Below are positions 8,762-16,619 of a stretch of 35,052 nt of DNA, one piece after another. The stretch covers positions 1 to 35,052 of the forward strand of contig NZ_BMQP01000058.1 in the NCBI RefSeq assembly GCF_014648175.1, given 5' to 3'. Numbering within the stretch: the first letter of the stretch is position 1; each line of letters starts with the position of its first letter. The notes beneath the pieces were generated by a model. The model saw only the letters and a program-made list of their open reading frames with translations, did no database searches and had not been told where the DNA came from. The position numbers and the translations under genes were made by a program. The DNA comes from Planobispora rosea. Lineage in GTDB: Bacteria > Actinomycetota > Actinomycetes > Streptosporangiales > Streptosporangiaceae.

Positions 8762-9190
8762 GCCGGCAAGGGCAGCGGCCCCGTCCACGTCTCCGCATCA
8801 GGTGAGCCGCTTCCCGCCGATGCGACGCTCTCCTGCACTCCCAACCGGCAGTACCGGAATTTCACGATCGCCGAGCTCGGCGCCAACGGCAAGATCAACC
8901 TCCACAACGACGGCGAGAAGCCAATCACCGTCTCGGTGAACACCACCGGCTACTGTCAACAGCTCAGGTCTCATCGAAGCACGCGCCGCGGCGCTGTCCT
9001 ACGAGGCCGACACACCTGTCACGACCTTCATGACCCCGCGCGTCGGCTACGACGGAGTCGTGATCCTGCGCAACACCGGTGAGCAGCCCGTCACCGTGGA
9101 CGTTGACGCCTACGCCTACTTCGCCGACGCGGCACCGCCGTCGGCGGCTCCGTGCGTACGGCCGCTGGACCGCGTCCCGCACGGCGTCGG
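8762..9190 (+). pseudogene. frameshifted remnant of a secreted repeat protein
   Basis: Two consecutive repeat-like segments are in different frames. From 8762 one frame gives 'PADATLSCTPNRQYRNFTIA' then 'ELGANGKINLHNDGEKPITVSV'. From about 8952 the next frame gives 'TPVTTFMTPRVGYDGVVILRN' split by 'TGEQPVTVDVDAYAYFAD'. Each ends in the 'xGxhxhxNxGxxPhTVxVxxxxYF' pattern of beta-sandwich repeats found in secreted actinomycete amidases and proteases. The frame changes near 8951. There is no catalytic domain and an in-frame TGA precedes the first repeat at 8759, so the gene is dead. Confidence 0.5.
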
Positions 9191-9240
9191 CCGGTGCGGA
9201 CACGATCCGGCGGTAGGGCTCACCGGAGGGCCGCCCGTGA

Positions 9241-9883
9241 TCAGCAGGGCAGCTTGTCGCCCGGGTCGACCCCGAGAATCTGAGTGAACTTCAGGTAGGC
9301 GTTGACCCGGCTCTGGACCTGCCGGGGGTTGCCGCCGTCGCACTCGATGAACCCGTTGATGCTGCGGATCGTCTCGCCGAAGCCGTGATCGCCGATGATC
9401 GCCTCGTGCGGGGTCATCGTGCCGGGGCCGTGCTGGGTCATCCGATACCAGATGGCGGTCATCCACGCCACCGAGGGTTCGTTCTGCACCAGGTTCGGGT
9501 TGTTGAGCAGGTCGATCTCCAGCGCGTCGCCGGCCGACTTGTAGTTGTAGTTCCAGCTCGGCTGGATCGGGCCGCGGCCGTAGTAGGACGACCGGCCCGC
9601 GGGGCAACCGAAGGGGTAGAGCTCACTGGTGTCGCAGTAGTGGGAGTAGTTGGCGGTGTTCACCCCGACGATGTGGACCAGCCCGCCGGTCTCGTGGTTG
9701 ATGCTGGCCAGGAATGCCGCGGCCTCCCGCTTCTTGATGGTGTCAGGCGTACCCCTTGGCGGGATCCCACTCGCTGGCGCAGATCGGCGTGGTGGTGGAG
9801 GGGGCGAGGGTGGCGGAGGCGGCGGACATCGGCAGGAGGGCTGTCAGAGCACCCGCGGCCGCAACGGCGGAAAGGGGCTTCAT
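9241..9883 (-). pseudogene. GH19 chitinase, internally deleted and frameshifted
   Basis: The ATG at 9883 (GAGGAA upstream) opens a signal peptide (MKPLSAVAAAGALTALLPMS) followed by 'CASEWDPAKGYA', the start of a CBM5/12-type chitin-binding domain. A stop follows at once. The next base frame resumes inside the catalytic domain: 'DTIKKREAAAFLASINHETG', 'CPAGRSSYYGRGPIQPSWNY', 'FGETIRSINGFIECDGG' and 'ILGVDPGDKLPC'. The rest of the CBM, the linker and the N-terminal part of GH19 are missing. The first catalytic Glu (HETGG) remains. The second, nine residues on and normally Glu in 'IVEQN', is Gly (IVGVN). The gene cannot make an active chitinase. Confidence 0.8.
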
Positions 9884-10108
9884 GATGCGGTTCCTCAACA
9901 TTATCATTCCTTTTCTGTACGACGGACGCCATACATGAATAAGCGAATGGCGAATTCTTCGCCGAACGTGGAAATGTAGGGCGGCATTCGTCGGACGCCG
10001 CCGTCGCGGGCTTGATGCTAACCAATCGCAGATCGATTCATCGGGTCAACGCATGGGATTCAGAGTTTTGCATGATGAGAACGACCGGGCCGTACGGCGG
10101 AGCCGGCC

Positions 10109-10260
10109 GTGCAGGCGCACTACGCCGGCGACGTCATCGGCCTGCCCGCCCTGGCCTTTGTGCTGCTGGTTGCCGATGCGGATCGGTGGGTGCGGGTGGC
10201 CGTGGCCGCCAATCCCCATTTGCCGGAGGCGCAGCTGGCCCAGTTGGCCCAGTCGGCCAT
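10109..10260 (+). pseudogene. leucine-rich-repeat-variant (LRV) protein fragment
   Basis: The frame from 10109 reads 'FVLLVADADRWVRVAVAANP' followed by 'HLPEAQLAQLAQ'. This matches the helical repeat 'LLADpdxxVRxAVAANPxLPxxLLxxLA' of variant leucine-rich repeat proteins. Only about one and a half repeats remain before the frame meets transposase remnants at 10263. Confidence 0.5.
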
Positions 10261-10262
10261 CG

Positions 10263-10616
10263 CTCGTGCGGGGCCTGCTGGCGGGCCCGGAGCGCAAGAA
10301 CGGCTGGATCCTGGCGGAGTTCGCCGGGCAGATCAGCCCCGACGGGATGCAGCGCCTGGTGCGGAATGCAACCTGGGATGCCGAAGGAACGCGCCGATAC
10401 CAGGTGCGCACCTCCACCGGCGGGTACCGGCACATCACCTTGTCGATGCTGGCCTGCGCCTACCTGGCCGTCACCGCCGTCCGGCAGTTCACGTCCCGGG
10501 CTGGTCGCGCAGGCGTCGCCGACGACAAGCCCAGGCCCGACGCTCCCACTGCCGAAGACGTGGCCACGCCATCACATAAATGCCGTTGCAGTACTAAGCG
10601 GGCCTTTTCCGTGTAG
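10263..10616 (+). mobile_element. IS701-family transposase remnant with internal deletion
   Basis: The N-terminal signature 'GLLAGPERKNGW' and 'EFAGQISPDGMQRLVRNATW' of IS701-type transposases is joined at about 10385 to the C-terminal signature 'RRYQVRTSTGGYRHITLSML' and 'AYLAVTA'. The central catalytic RNase-H-like part, roughly 300 residues in full-length relatives, is absent although the frame stays open across the joint. It interrupts or abuts the LRV fragment upstream. No terminal inverted repeats were recognised. It is a dead, internally deleted element. Confidence 0.65.
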
Positions 10617-10707
10617 TGAGCGGATTCTTATCCAGTGGGCGGTGAAGGCTGTACGGGTGTGCTGTCGATTGCAGGAGCACAAAATGCGCCGTCATGACGG
10701 CAGGCCT

Positions 10708-11349
10708 TCAGAGCCATCCGGCGTGAGCCAGGCGTTCAGCCCGCTCTTTTATGCCTAGAAGCATTTTGCGCTCCATGATCAGACTGCCCGGCTCCATGAT
10801 CAGAAGGTTGACCAGCCGCCCGAGCGGGCCGGCGTCCGGTGTGGAGATGCGGTTGCGGCTGATGAACCTGGTCTCCTCTCCCTCAGGGCGGAGGCTGAAG
10901 GCCCACACCCAGTTGCCGTCCTCGGATCGGAAAACCAGCGCCTGTTCCGGCTCCATGACCTCCACGCGCATTCGAGGGCCGGTTGTCCCCAGCGGGAGAA
11001 TGTCGCCGATCTTGAGATTCTGGAACTGCGGCAGGATCACATCGGCGCTGTGCATGTCCAGGCTGAAGAGGTTTTCGATCCAGTCATAGGTGTAGGCGCC
11101 GCCGCGGCCGCTGCCCATCTGCACCAGCCAGGGCCAGACCGCGGCGGGTGGCGCGTCGATGGTGACGGCGCGGGTGGCGACCAGGCCGGCGTCCGGCAGT
11201 AGCCCGTCCCCGAGCAGCGCGCGCTCCGCCTCCTCGGCGGTGGCTCCCCAGGTCAGGCACCATCTGCGCAGGAGCAGAGAGTAAGTTACTGCGGCGATGC
11301 CGACGGTCAGCAGGCCGATTCGGGCAGAGGACTTCAGTGCTCCATCCAT
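10708..11349 (-). CDS. SRPBCC (START-like) family protein with N-terminal membrane anchor
   Basis: The protein is 213 aa. A hydrophobic helix at about 10-28 (IGLLTVGIAAVTYSLLL) precedes a START/Bet v1-like domain: 'VTIDAPPAAVWPWLVQMGSG' is the usual first strand and helix, followed by 'AYTYDWIENL', 'LKIGDILPLG' and 'WVWAFSLRP...TRFISRNRI'. Such proteins bind hydrophobic ligands in a large cavity; ligand unknown. GAGGAG lies 6 nt before the ATG at 11349. It is downstream of the alcohol dehydrogenase on the same strand but separated by a terminator, so it is likely its own unit. Confidence 0.8.
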   Translation of the reverse strand: MDGALKSSARIGLLTVGIAAVTYSLLLRRWCLTWGATAEEAERALLGDGLLPDAGLVATRAVTIDAPPAAVWPWLVQMGSGRGGAYTYDWIENLFSLDMHSADVILPQFQNLKIGDILPLGTTGPRMRVEVMEPEQALVFRSEDGNWVWAFSLRPEGEETRFISRNRISTPDAGPLGRLVNLLIMEPGSLIMERKMLLGIKERAERLAHAGWL

Positions 11350-11409
11350 CGTGGTCTCCTCAGCGGTCGTCTTTGACGCTATGCCTGCGACGGCGGCCTT
11401 CCCAGGGTG

Positions 11410-11450
11410 AAAACCCGGAGAATCGGCCGTAGGGCCGCGGGTTCTCCGGG
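11410..11450 (-). terminator. Rho-independent terminator after the alcohol dehydrogenase
   Basis: A 9-bp outer stem (CCCGGAGAA at 11414-11422 with TTCTCCGGG at 11442-11450) encloses a second 5-bp stem (CGGCC/GGCCG). Read on the minus strand it is followed by TTTT (complement of 11410-11413). It lies 150 bp beyond the adh stop codon. Confidence 0.55.
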
Positions 11451-11598
11451 GCGGCGAGCGCGGATTTCATTCGCGGAGTCGGGGAAGCGGCGCAATCCCG
11501 GAGAGTGCAGAGGGCCGGTATCGGCTTCGGGGACTCCCCGGGATCATGGCGAAGAGTACGGCCGGTGCCGCGGCTGACGGCCGTACTCGGTGGGGCGA

Positions 11599-12615
11599 TC
11601 ACATCTCGAAGACCAACCGGGCTGGGACGGTGCTGTCGAGTACCTCGGCGAAGGAGGAATTGATCTCGTCGAGCTTACGGGTCTCGTAGATCACCTCGGT
11701 CCGTCCGGCGGCGTGCAGACGGAAGACCTCGGCCAGGTCGGCGCGGGTGCCGACGATGGAACCGATCACGCTGATGCCGCCCAGCACGGTCTCGAAGACC
11801 GGCAGGCTCATCGCGTTGTCCTTGGGCAGGGAGACCAGCACCAGGCGGCCGCCGCGCCGCAGGCAGGCGTGCGCCTGCTCCAGCACGCGCGGGCTGGCGG
11901 CCAGCACGATCGCCACGTCGGCCCCGCCGAGCGCCTTGATCTCGGCGACCGGGTCGCCGGTGGCGGCGTTGACGGTATGGGCGGCGCCCAGCTGCTCGGC
12001 CAGGCGGAGCTTGTCGTCGGTGATGTCGACGGCGATGGTCTCGGCACCGAAGATCTGCGCGTACTGCTGGGCGAGATGGCCCAGGCCGCCGATGCCGAAG
12101 ACGGCGGCGCGCTCGGTCGGGCGCAGCCCGGAGACCTTGACGGCTTTGTAGGTGGTCACGCCCGCGCAGGTCAGCGGGGCGGCCTCGGCGGGGGAGACGC
12201 CGTCGGGCACCGGGACCACATAGTCGGCGTGGGCGACGGCGTACTCGGCGTGACCACCGTTGACGGCGTAGCCGGTGTTGAGCTGGGACGCACACAGGGT
12301 CTCCCGACCGCTGACGCAGTATTCGCAGGTGCCGCAGGCGTATCCGAGCCATGGGATGGCCACGCGCTCGCCGACGGTGCGGACGGTGACCGCCGAACCG
12401 ACCTTCTCGATGACGCCGACGCCCTCGTGCCCGGGGGTGAAGGGCAGGGCGGGCTTGACGGGCCAGTCGCCGTGGGCGGCGTGGATGTCGGTGTGGCACA
12501 GGCCGCTGGCCTCGATGCGGACGAGGACCTGGTGGGCCTCGGGCTCGGGGATGGGGATATCCCGGATCTCCAGGGGCTTGTCGAACGCGGTGACGACGGC
12601 GGCGCGCATGTTCAT
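11599..12615 (-). CDS. adhP: zinc-dependent alcohol dehydrogenase (AdhP type)
   Basis: The protein is 338 aa, the usual AdhP length. Catalytic-zinc ligands are in 'GLCHTD' (Cys about 39) and 'PGHEGVG' (His about 62). Structural-zinc cysteines are in 'CGTCEYCVSGRETLC'. The NAD-binding glycine motif is 'FGIGGLGHLAQQYA'. It interconverts primary alcohols and aldehydes with NAD(H) in the cytosol, useful for fermentative redox balance. GAGGGAG precedes the ATG at 12615; a second ATG two codons later is possible. It is divergent from the P-type ATPase. A DosR-like box (12674-12687) ends 58 bp before the start codon, suggesting hypoxic induction. The ends 'DSTVPARLVFEM' and 'MRAAVVTAFDKPL' are family-typical. 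Confidence 0.92.
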   Translation of the reverse strand: MNMRAAVVTAFDKPLEIRDIPIPEPEAHQVLVRIEASGLCHTDIHAAHGDWPVKPALPFTPGHEGVGVIEKVGSAVTVRTVGERVAIPWLGYACGTCEYCVSGRETLCASQLNTGYAVNGGHAEYAVAHADYVVPVPDGVSPAEAAPLTCAGVTTYKAVKVSGLRPTERAAVFGIGGLGHLAQQYAQIFGAETIAVDITDDKLRLAEQLGAAHTVNAATGDPVAEIKALGGADVAIVLAASPRVLEQAHACLRRGGRLVLVSLPKDNAMSLPVFETVLGGISVIGSIVGTRADLAEVFRLHAAGRTEVIYETRKLDEINSSFAEVLDSTVPARLVFEM

Positions 12616-12673
12616 GGTTCTCCCTCTCTTCGCTGTCGTCTTCGAGTCTTCGGCCCGGCGGCCGGGTGGGGCA

Positions 12674-12687
12674 GGGCCGAAGGACCT
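12674..12687 (-). promoter_or_regulatory. putative DevR/DosR box upstream of adhP
   Basis: On the minus strand the site reads AGGTCCTTCGGCCC followed by T. It agrees at 10 of 13 defined positions with the mycobacterial consensus GGGACTTTnGGCCC. It lies 58 bp upstream of the adhP start. Inference by eye only. Confidence 0.4.
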
Positions 12688-12777
12688 GGGCGATGCGGTC
12701 GTCGGTCACGGTCGGGCGGATGAGGGGTGGTCGCGATCGGGTTGTTGGCGGATCACGCTTTCCCCGTCGTGGGCCGG

Positions 12778-12791
12778 AGGACGAAAGTCCT
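12778..12791 (+). promoter_or_regulatory. putative DevR/DosR box upstream of the P-type ATPase
   Basis: AGGACGAAAGTCCT is a palindrome (AGGAC, 4 nt, GTCCT) matching the symmetric DosR core GGGACTWWAGTCCC at 11 of 14 positions. It ends 58 bp before the ATPase ATG, the same distance as the adhP box on the other side of this divergent region. Confidence 0.5.
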
Positions 12792-12849
12792 TCCGGTAGG
12801 TGTCCTTCGGTTCGGGACCCGCCATCAACGCCGATGATCTACTGGCTTC

Positions 12850-15570
12850 ATGGAAGACATCGACCTGCGCACCGCCGACGGGTTGTCGCAGGAGGCCGCC
12901 GCGCGACTGCTGGCCGCGCACGGGCCCAACACGCTCCCGCAACCGCACCCGCCCTCCCTTGCCGCCCGTGCGCTCCGCCAGCTCGCCGACCCGCTGTCGG
13001 TCCTGCTGCTGATCGCCGGGCTGATCACCCTCGTGGTGCTGCGCGAGGTCCCCGAGGGCGCGGCCATCCTCGCCATCCTCCTGGTCAACGTCGTCATCGG
13101 GGTCAGCCAGGAAACCAAGGCCGATCAGGCCGTGCGCGCGCTGCGCACGCTCACCGCGCCGATGGCCAAGGTCCGGCGGGACGGCACCGTACGGCGCATC
13201 CCCGCCGCCGAGGTCGTGCCCGGGGACGTCATCGAGGTCGCCGCCGGGGACCGGGTGCCCGCCGACGCCCGCATCCTGTCGGCCGGTTCCCTGGCCGCCG
13301 ACGAGGCGATGCTCACCGGAGAGTCCCTGTCGGCCGACAAACATCCCACCGCACCCGCGGAAGACGGCACCCCTCTGGGGGACCGCAAGGGAGAGCTGTT
13401 CTCCGGCACCCTCATCGTGCGCGGCACGGGGACCGCGCTGGTGACGCGGACCGGCGCGGACACCGAGATGGGCCGCATCGCCGGCGCGCTGGAGGGCGGC
13501 GTCAAGAGCCCGCTGGAGCGGGACCTGGCCCAGGCCTCCCGGCGCATCGGCGTGCTGGCCGTGGCCGCGGGCACCGCGATGGTGTTGATCGGCCTGACCC
13601 GGGTCAGTCAGGGCCAGGCCGCGTTGCTGGACATCATCCTGGCCGGGGTGGCCCTGGCCATCGCCGCGGTCCCCGAGAGCATGGCCGCGGCGGTGACCAC
13701 CGCCATGGCCCTGGGCTCACAGCGCATGGCCAGGCTCGGCGTGATCGTCCGCAAGCTCTCGGCGATCGAGGCGCTGGGGGCGACCACCGTCATCGCCACC
13801 GACAAGACCGGCACCCTGACCACCGGGCGCCTGACCGTCACCGACCAGGTGATCGCCTCCGGCATCGGCAACGCGGATACGCCGGACACCGATCGGGTGG
13901 CCGTTCCTGGTGCGGAGCGGGCGGATGCCGGGCTGTGGCGCGCCGCGTTGCGCTGCAACGACGCCCGTGACGGGCTCGGCGACGCCGTCGATGTGGCCCT
14001 GCAAGCCGCCGCCACCGCTCACGACGTACGGTTGCCGCCCGGCGAGAGCCGCTTGGCCGAGCGCCCCTTCGACGCCGAGACCCGGTCCATGACCGTACTC
14101 ACCGCCACCGCCGGCGGGCCGCTGCTGACGGTCAAGGGCGCGCCCGAAGTCGTCCTCGCGCGTTGTGTCCCCGGCCCCGAGGTCGACCGGCTGACCGCCG
14201 CCGTCCCCGAGCTGGCCAGCCGCGGCCTGCGGGTACTCGCCCTGGCCACCTCACAAAGTCCCGTCACCTCTGCGGGCTCCACCGGCTTCGCGGGCTCCGC
14301 AGATCGAGACGCGGCTGGTCCGGACGTCCCGGCCGTCTCCGCAAACTCCATGATTCTCGACGTGGACGATCTCCCGGAGCTCGACGCCACCGGACTGACC
14401 CCGGCCGGGCTGGTCGCCCTCAGTGACGAGATCCGTTCCTCGGCCCGGACCGCGGTCGCCGACTGCCGCGCCGCGGGCATCCGCGTGGTGATGGTCACCG
14501 GCGACCACGCCGACACCGCTCGCGCCGTCGCCGCCGACGTCGGCATCGAGGCCGACCCCGTCATCACCGGCGCCACCCTCGATAGCGCCGACCGGGACGG
14601 TGCCGGTCCGGACGGTGCTGACAGGGATGGCAGCGGCCGCGCCGCGCTGCTGCGCCGGGCCGGGGTGGTGGCCCGGGTCGATCCGGCCGCCAAACTCGAC
14701 CTGGTGCGCGCGCTGCGCGCCAGCGGCGAGGTCGTCACCATGACCGGCGACGGCGTCAACGACGCTCCCGCACTGCGCCACGCCGACGTCGGCGTGGCCA
14801 TGGCCGGAGACGAGGGCACCGATGTGGCCCGCGAGGCCGCCGCCGTGGTCGTCACCAACGGCGAGCTGGGCACCATCGTCACCGGCATCCGCCACGGCCG
14901 CCGGCTGCACCACAACGTCGCCTCGATGATCGGGTACCTGCTCACCGGGAACCTCGCCGAGATCTTCCTCGTCCTGGTCGGCCTGCTCCTCTGGCCCGAC
15001 CTCGTCGTCCCGCTGCTCCCGGTCCACCTGCTCTGGATCAACCTGGTCCTGGACGGCATCCCCGCCATCGTCCTGGGCATCGACCGGCCCGCCGGCGACC
15101 CGCTCACCCTGCGCCCCCGCCGCAACGGCCTGCTGTCCCGGCCCGCCGTCACCGAGATGGCACTGCGGGCACTGCTGATCGGCGCACTGGTCTTCGCCGC
15201 CGTCGAGGTCGCGCGCCACCTGGGCTGGAGCGACGAGCAGGTGCGCACCCAGGCCGTGCTGGCCCTGGTCTTCGCCCGGCTCACCCTGGCCTACGTCACC
15301 CGTGCCCGCCGCTGGACCTTCGAGCGCGGCTGGTGGCACGGGCGCGCCGTGCTGATCGCGGTGACCGCCACCCTGGCGCTGCAGACGTTGGTGACACTGG
15401 TGCCCCCGCTCGGCGCACTGCTGGTGCTGGTGCCGCTGCCGCCGCTCGGCTGGGCGATGGCGCTGGCCGCGGGCCTGGCCACCCCGTTCCTGTGCGATCT
15501 GCTCCGCCTGATCCGCCCTCGCGAGAAGCGGGTCCGCCGATCCCGCTCGCACGAGGAACTGACGCGCTGA
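12850..15570 (+). CDS. cation-transporting P-type ATPase (P2/Ca2+-ATPase-like, CtpF-type)
   Basis: The protein is 906 aa, the P2-ATPase length. An N-terminal cation-ATPase segment is followed by M1/M2 (about 48-86) and the actuator loop TGES (156-159). M3/M4 carries 'AAVPES' (about 273-277), then the phosphorylation site DKTGTLT (Asp318) and the hinge TGDGVNDAP (632-640). A C-terminal bundle contains 'NLAE' (M5) and 'WINLVLDGIP' (M6). Compared with SERCA, the M4 Glu, M5 Asn/Glu and M6 Asn/Asp are kept while the M6 Thr is Leu. Ca2+ or a related cation is plausible but unproven. Two Asp-rich inserts (about 478-492 and 577-594) share 'ADRDxAGPD'. Mycobacterial CtpF belongs to the DosR regulon. 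No clear ribosome-binding site precedes the ATG. Confidence 0.92.
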   Translation: MEDIDLRTADGLSQEAAARLLAAHGPNTLPQPHPPSLAARALRQLADPLSVLLLIAGLITLVVLREVPEGAAILAILLVNVVIGVSQETKADQAVRALRTLTAPMAKVRRDGTVRRIPAAEVVPGDVIEVAAGDRVPADARILSAGSLAADEAMLTGESLSADKHPTAPAEDGTPLGDRKGELFSGTLIVRGTGTALVTRTGADTEMGRIAGALEGGVKSPLERDLAQASRRIGVLAVAAGTAMVLIGLTRVSQGQAALLDIILAGVALAIAAVPESMAAAVTTAMALGSQRMARLGVIVRKLSAIEALGATTVIATDKTGTLTTGRLTVTDQVIASGIGNADTPDTDRVAVPGAERADAGLWRAALRCNDARDGLGDAVDVALQAAATAHDVRLPPGESRLAERPFDAETRSMTVLTATAGGPLLTVKGAPEVVLARCVPGPEVDRLTAAVPELASRGLRVLALATSQSPVTSAGSTGFAGSADRDAAGPDVPAVSANSMILDVDDLPELDATGLTPAGLVALSDEIRSSARTAVADCRAAGIRVVMVTGDHADTARAVAADVGIEADPVITGATLDSADRDGAGPDGADRDGSGRAALLRRAGVVARVDPAAKLDLVRALRASGEVVTMTGDGVNDAPALRHADVGVAMAGDEGTDVAREAAAVVVTNGELGTIVTGIRHGRRLHHNVASMIGYLLTGNLAEIFLVLVGLLLWPDLVVPLLPVHLLWINLVLDGIPAIVLGIDRPAGDPLTLRPRRNGLLSRPAVTEMALRALLIGALVFAAVEVARHLGWSDEQVRTQAVLALVFARLTLAYVTRARRWTFERGWWHGRAVLIAVTATLALQTLVTLVPPLGALLVLVPLPPLGWAMALAAGLATPFLCDLLRLIRPREKRVRRSRSHEELTR

Positions 15571-15622
15571 CCCCGCCTTCACAAGGAACGGGCCCGCTGA
15601 TGTCACTGCCGGCCCGCATGTC

Positions 15623-15636
15623 AGGTCTTTGGTCCC
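15623..15636 (+). promoter_or_regulatory. putative DevR/DosR box upstream of the flavodoxin gene
   Basis: AGGTCTTTGGTCCC matches GGGACTTTnGGCCC at 10 of 13 defined positions. It lies 52 bp after the ATPase stop codon and 116 bp before the flavodoxin start. Confidence 0.4.
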
Positions 15637-15752
15637 CTGCCTGGAGACCATCGGCCTCTTCATCCGGGGATCGGCGGGCGGGACGCTGAAAGTGACCGCA
15701 GGAGGCCGGACCGGCCGCCTGGAGAACACCGGCGGACAAGGAGATGAGATCC

Positions 15753-16280
15753 ATGCGCGCGCTCGTGGTCTACGAATCGATGTTCGGCAACACCCAGACG
15801 ATCGCCCGGGCCATCGCCGACGGCCTGGCCACCCGCATGGCGGTGGACGTGGTCGAGATCGGCGGCGCCTCGGCGGCCGTCCCCGGCGACGTCGACCTGC
15901 TCGTCGTGGGCGGCCCCACGCACGCCTTCGGCATGAGCCGGCCCAACACCCGGCAGTCGGCCGCCCAGCAGGCGACTTCCGGCCTGGTCTCGAAAGGGCA
16001 GGGGATGCGCGAGTGGCTCACCGCCCTGCCCGGCGGCGCCGCCCAAGCGGCCGCCGTGGCGTTCGACACCCGGGTCAAGATCCCCCTGATCCCCGGCGCG
16101 GCCCGGCGCGGCGCCGAGAAGCTCCTGCGCCGGAAGGGCTTCCGCATTCTCACCGGCTCGCAGAGCTTCTACGTCTCCGGCACCCCCGGCCCCCTGCTGG
16201 AGGGGGAGGCGGAACGGGCCCGTTCCTGGGGCGTGGTGCTGGCCACGGCACGGGAGACCGACGCGCACCAGCTCGCGTAG
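15753..16280 (+). CDS. flavodoxin family protein
   Basis: The protein is 175 aa. 'MRALVVYESMFGNTQTIARA' is the classic flavodoxin first strand and FMN phosphate loop (T/S-x-x-G-N-T). 'DLLVVGGPTHAFGMSRPNTR' is the second FMN loop. 'VAFDTRVKIP' and 'GSQSFYVSGTPGPL' follow. It probably transfers electrons or acts as a small FMN reductase. The ATG at 15753 is chosen because AAGGAG lies 9 nt upstream; the ATG at 15744 abuts that site. It lies between two DosR-regulon-type genes. Confidence 0.85.
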   Translation: MRALVVYESMFGNTQTIARAIADGLATRMAVDVVEIGGASAAVPGDVDLLVVGGPTHAFGMSRPNTRQSAAQQATSGLVSKGQGMREWLTALPGGAAQAAAVAFDTRVKIPLIPGAARRGAEKLLRRKGFRILTGSQSFYVSGTPGPLLEGEAERARSWGVVLATARETDAHQLA

Positions 16281-16296
16281 GAACCCGCCCGGCGTT

Positions 16297-16584
16297 GTGC
16301 CCGAGAGGACAGAGCGCTGGTGGAAGCCTGACGCCCCGCTGAAGCGATTGTTACGTCGAGACCGCCGGACGGTGGCGACCACCGGATCCGTGCTCTGTGC
16401 CGCGGGCGAATCCGTCGAGGCGCTGGAGCCCCGGCGACCGATCTCGCCCTTCCAGCAGGTGCTGGAGGGCGGGCCGTTGGGCGCGGGACTGCCCGCCTCC
16501 TACGCCTGGATGGTGCTGGCACCGCTGGTGCTCCTGGCGGCGGCCCTGCCGATGTTCGACCGCCGGGACATCACGACCGTCTGA
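16297..16584 (+). pseudogene. ABC-2 type permease C-terminal fragment
   Basis: The last 55 codons read 'PRRPISPFQQVLEGGPLGAG' then 'LPASYAWMVLAPLVLLAAAL' and 'FDRRDITT'. This resembles the final periplasmic loop, last membrane helix and 'DRRDL' end of ABC-2 transporter permeases. The preceding codons of the frame look random. No ATP-binding partner is nearby. It is a remnant between the flavodoxin and nitroreductase genes. Confidence 0.5.
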
Positions 16585-16619
16585 CGGGGTAGCGAAACCA
16601 ACGGATCCAGGAGGGGATC

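Noticed and set aside
10109..10616. A single intact 156- or 187-codon gene
   Set aside because: Protein-like sequence switches frame at about 10260, and the two parts belong to unrelated families.
14019..15729. Long minus-strand open frames opposite the P-type ATPase
   Set aside because: Codon-bias shadows (Ser/Arg/Thr or Gly/Gln/Asp-rich) of a gene whose motifs are all on the plus strand.
16565..16578. GGGACATCACGACC as DosR box for the nitroreductase
   Set aside because: Only 9 of 13 matches, and it lies within the eroded permease frame; kept as a remark, not as a feature.
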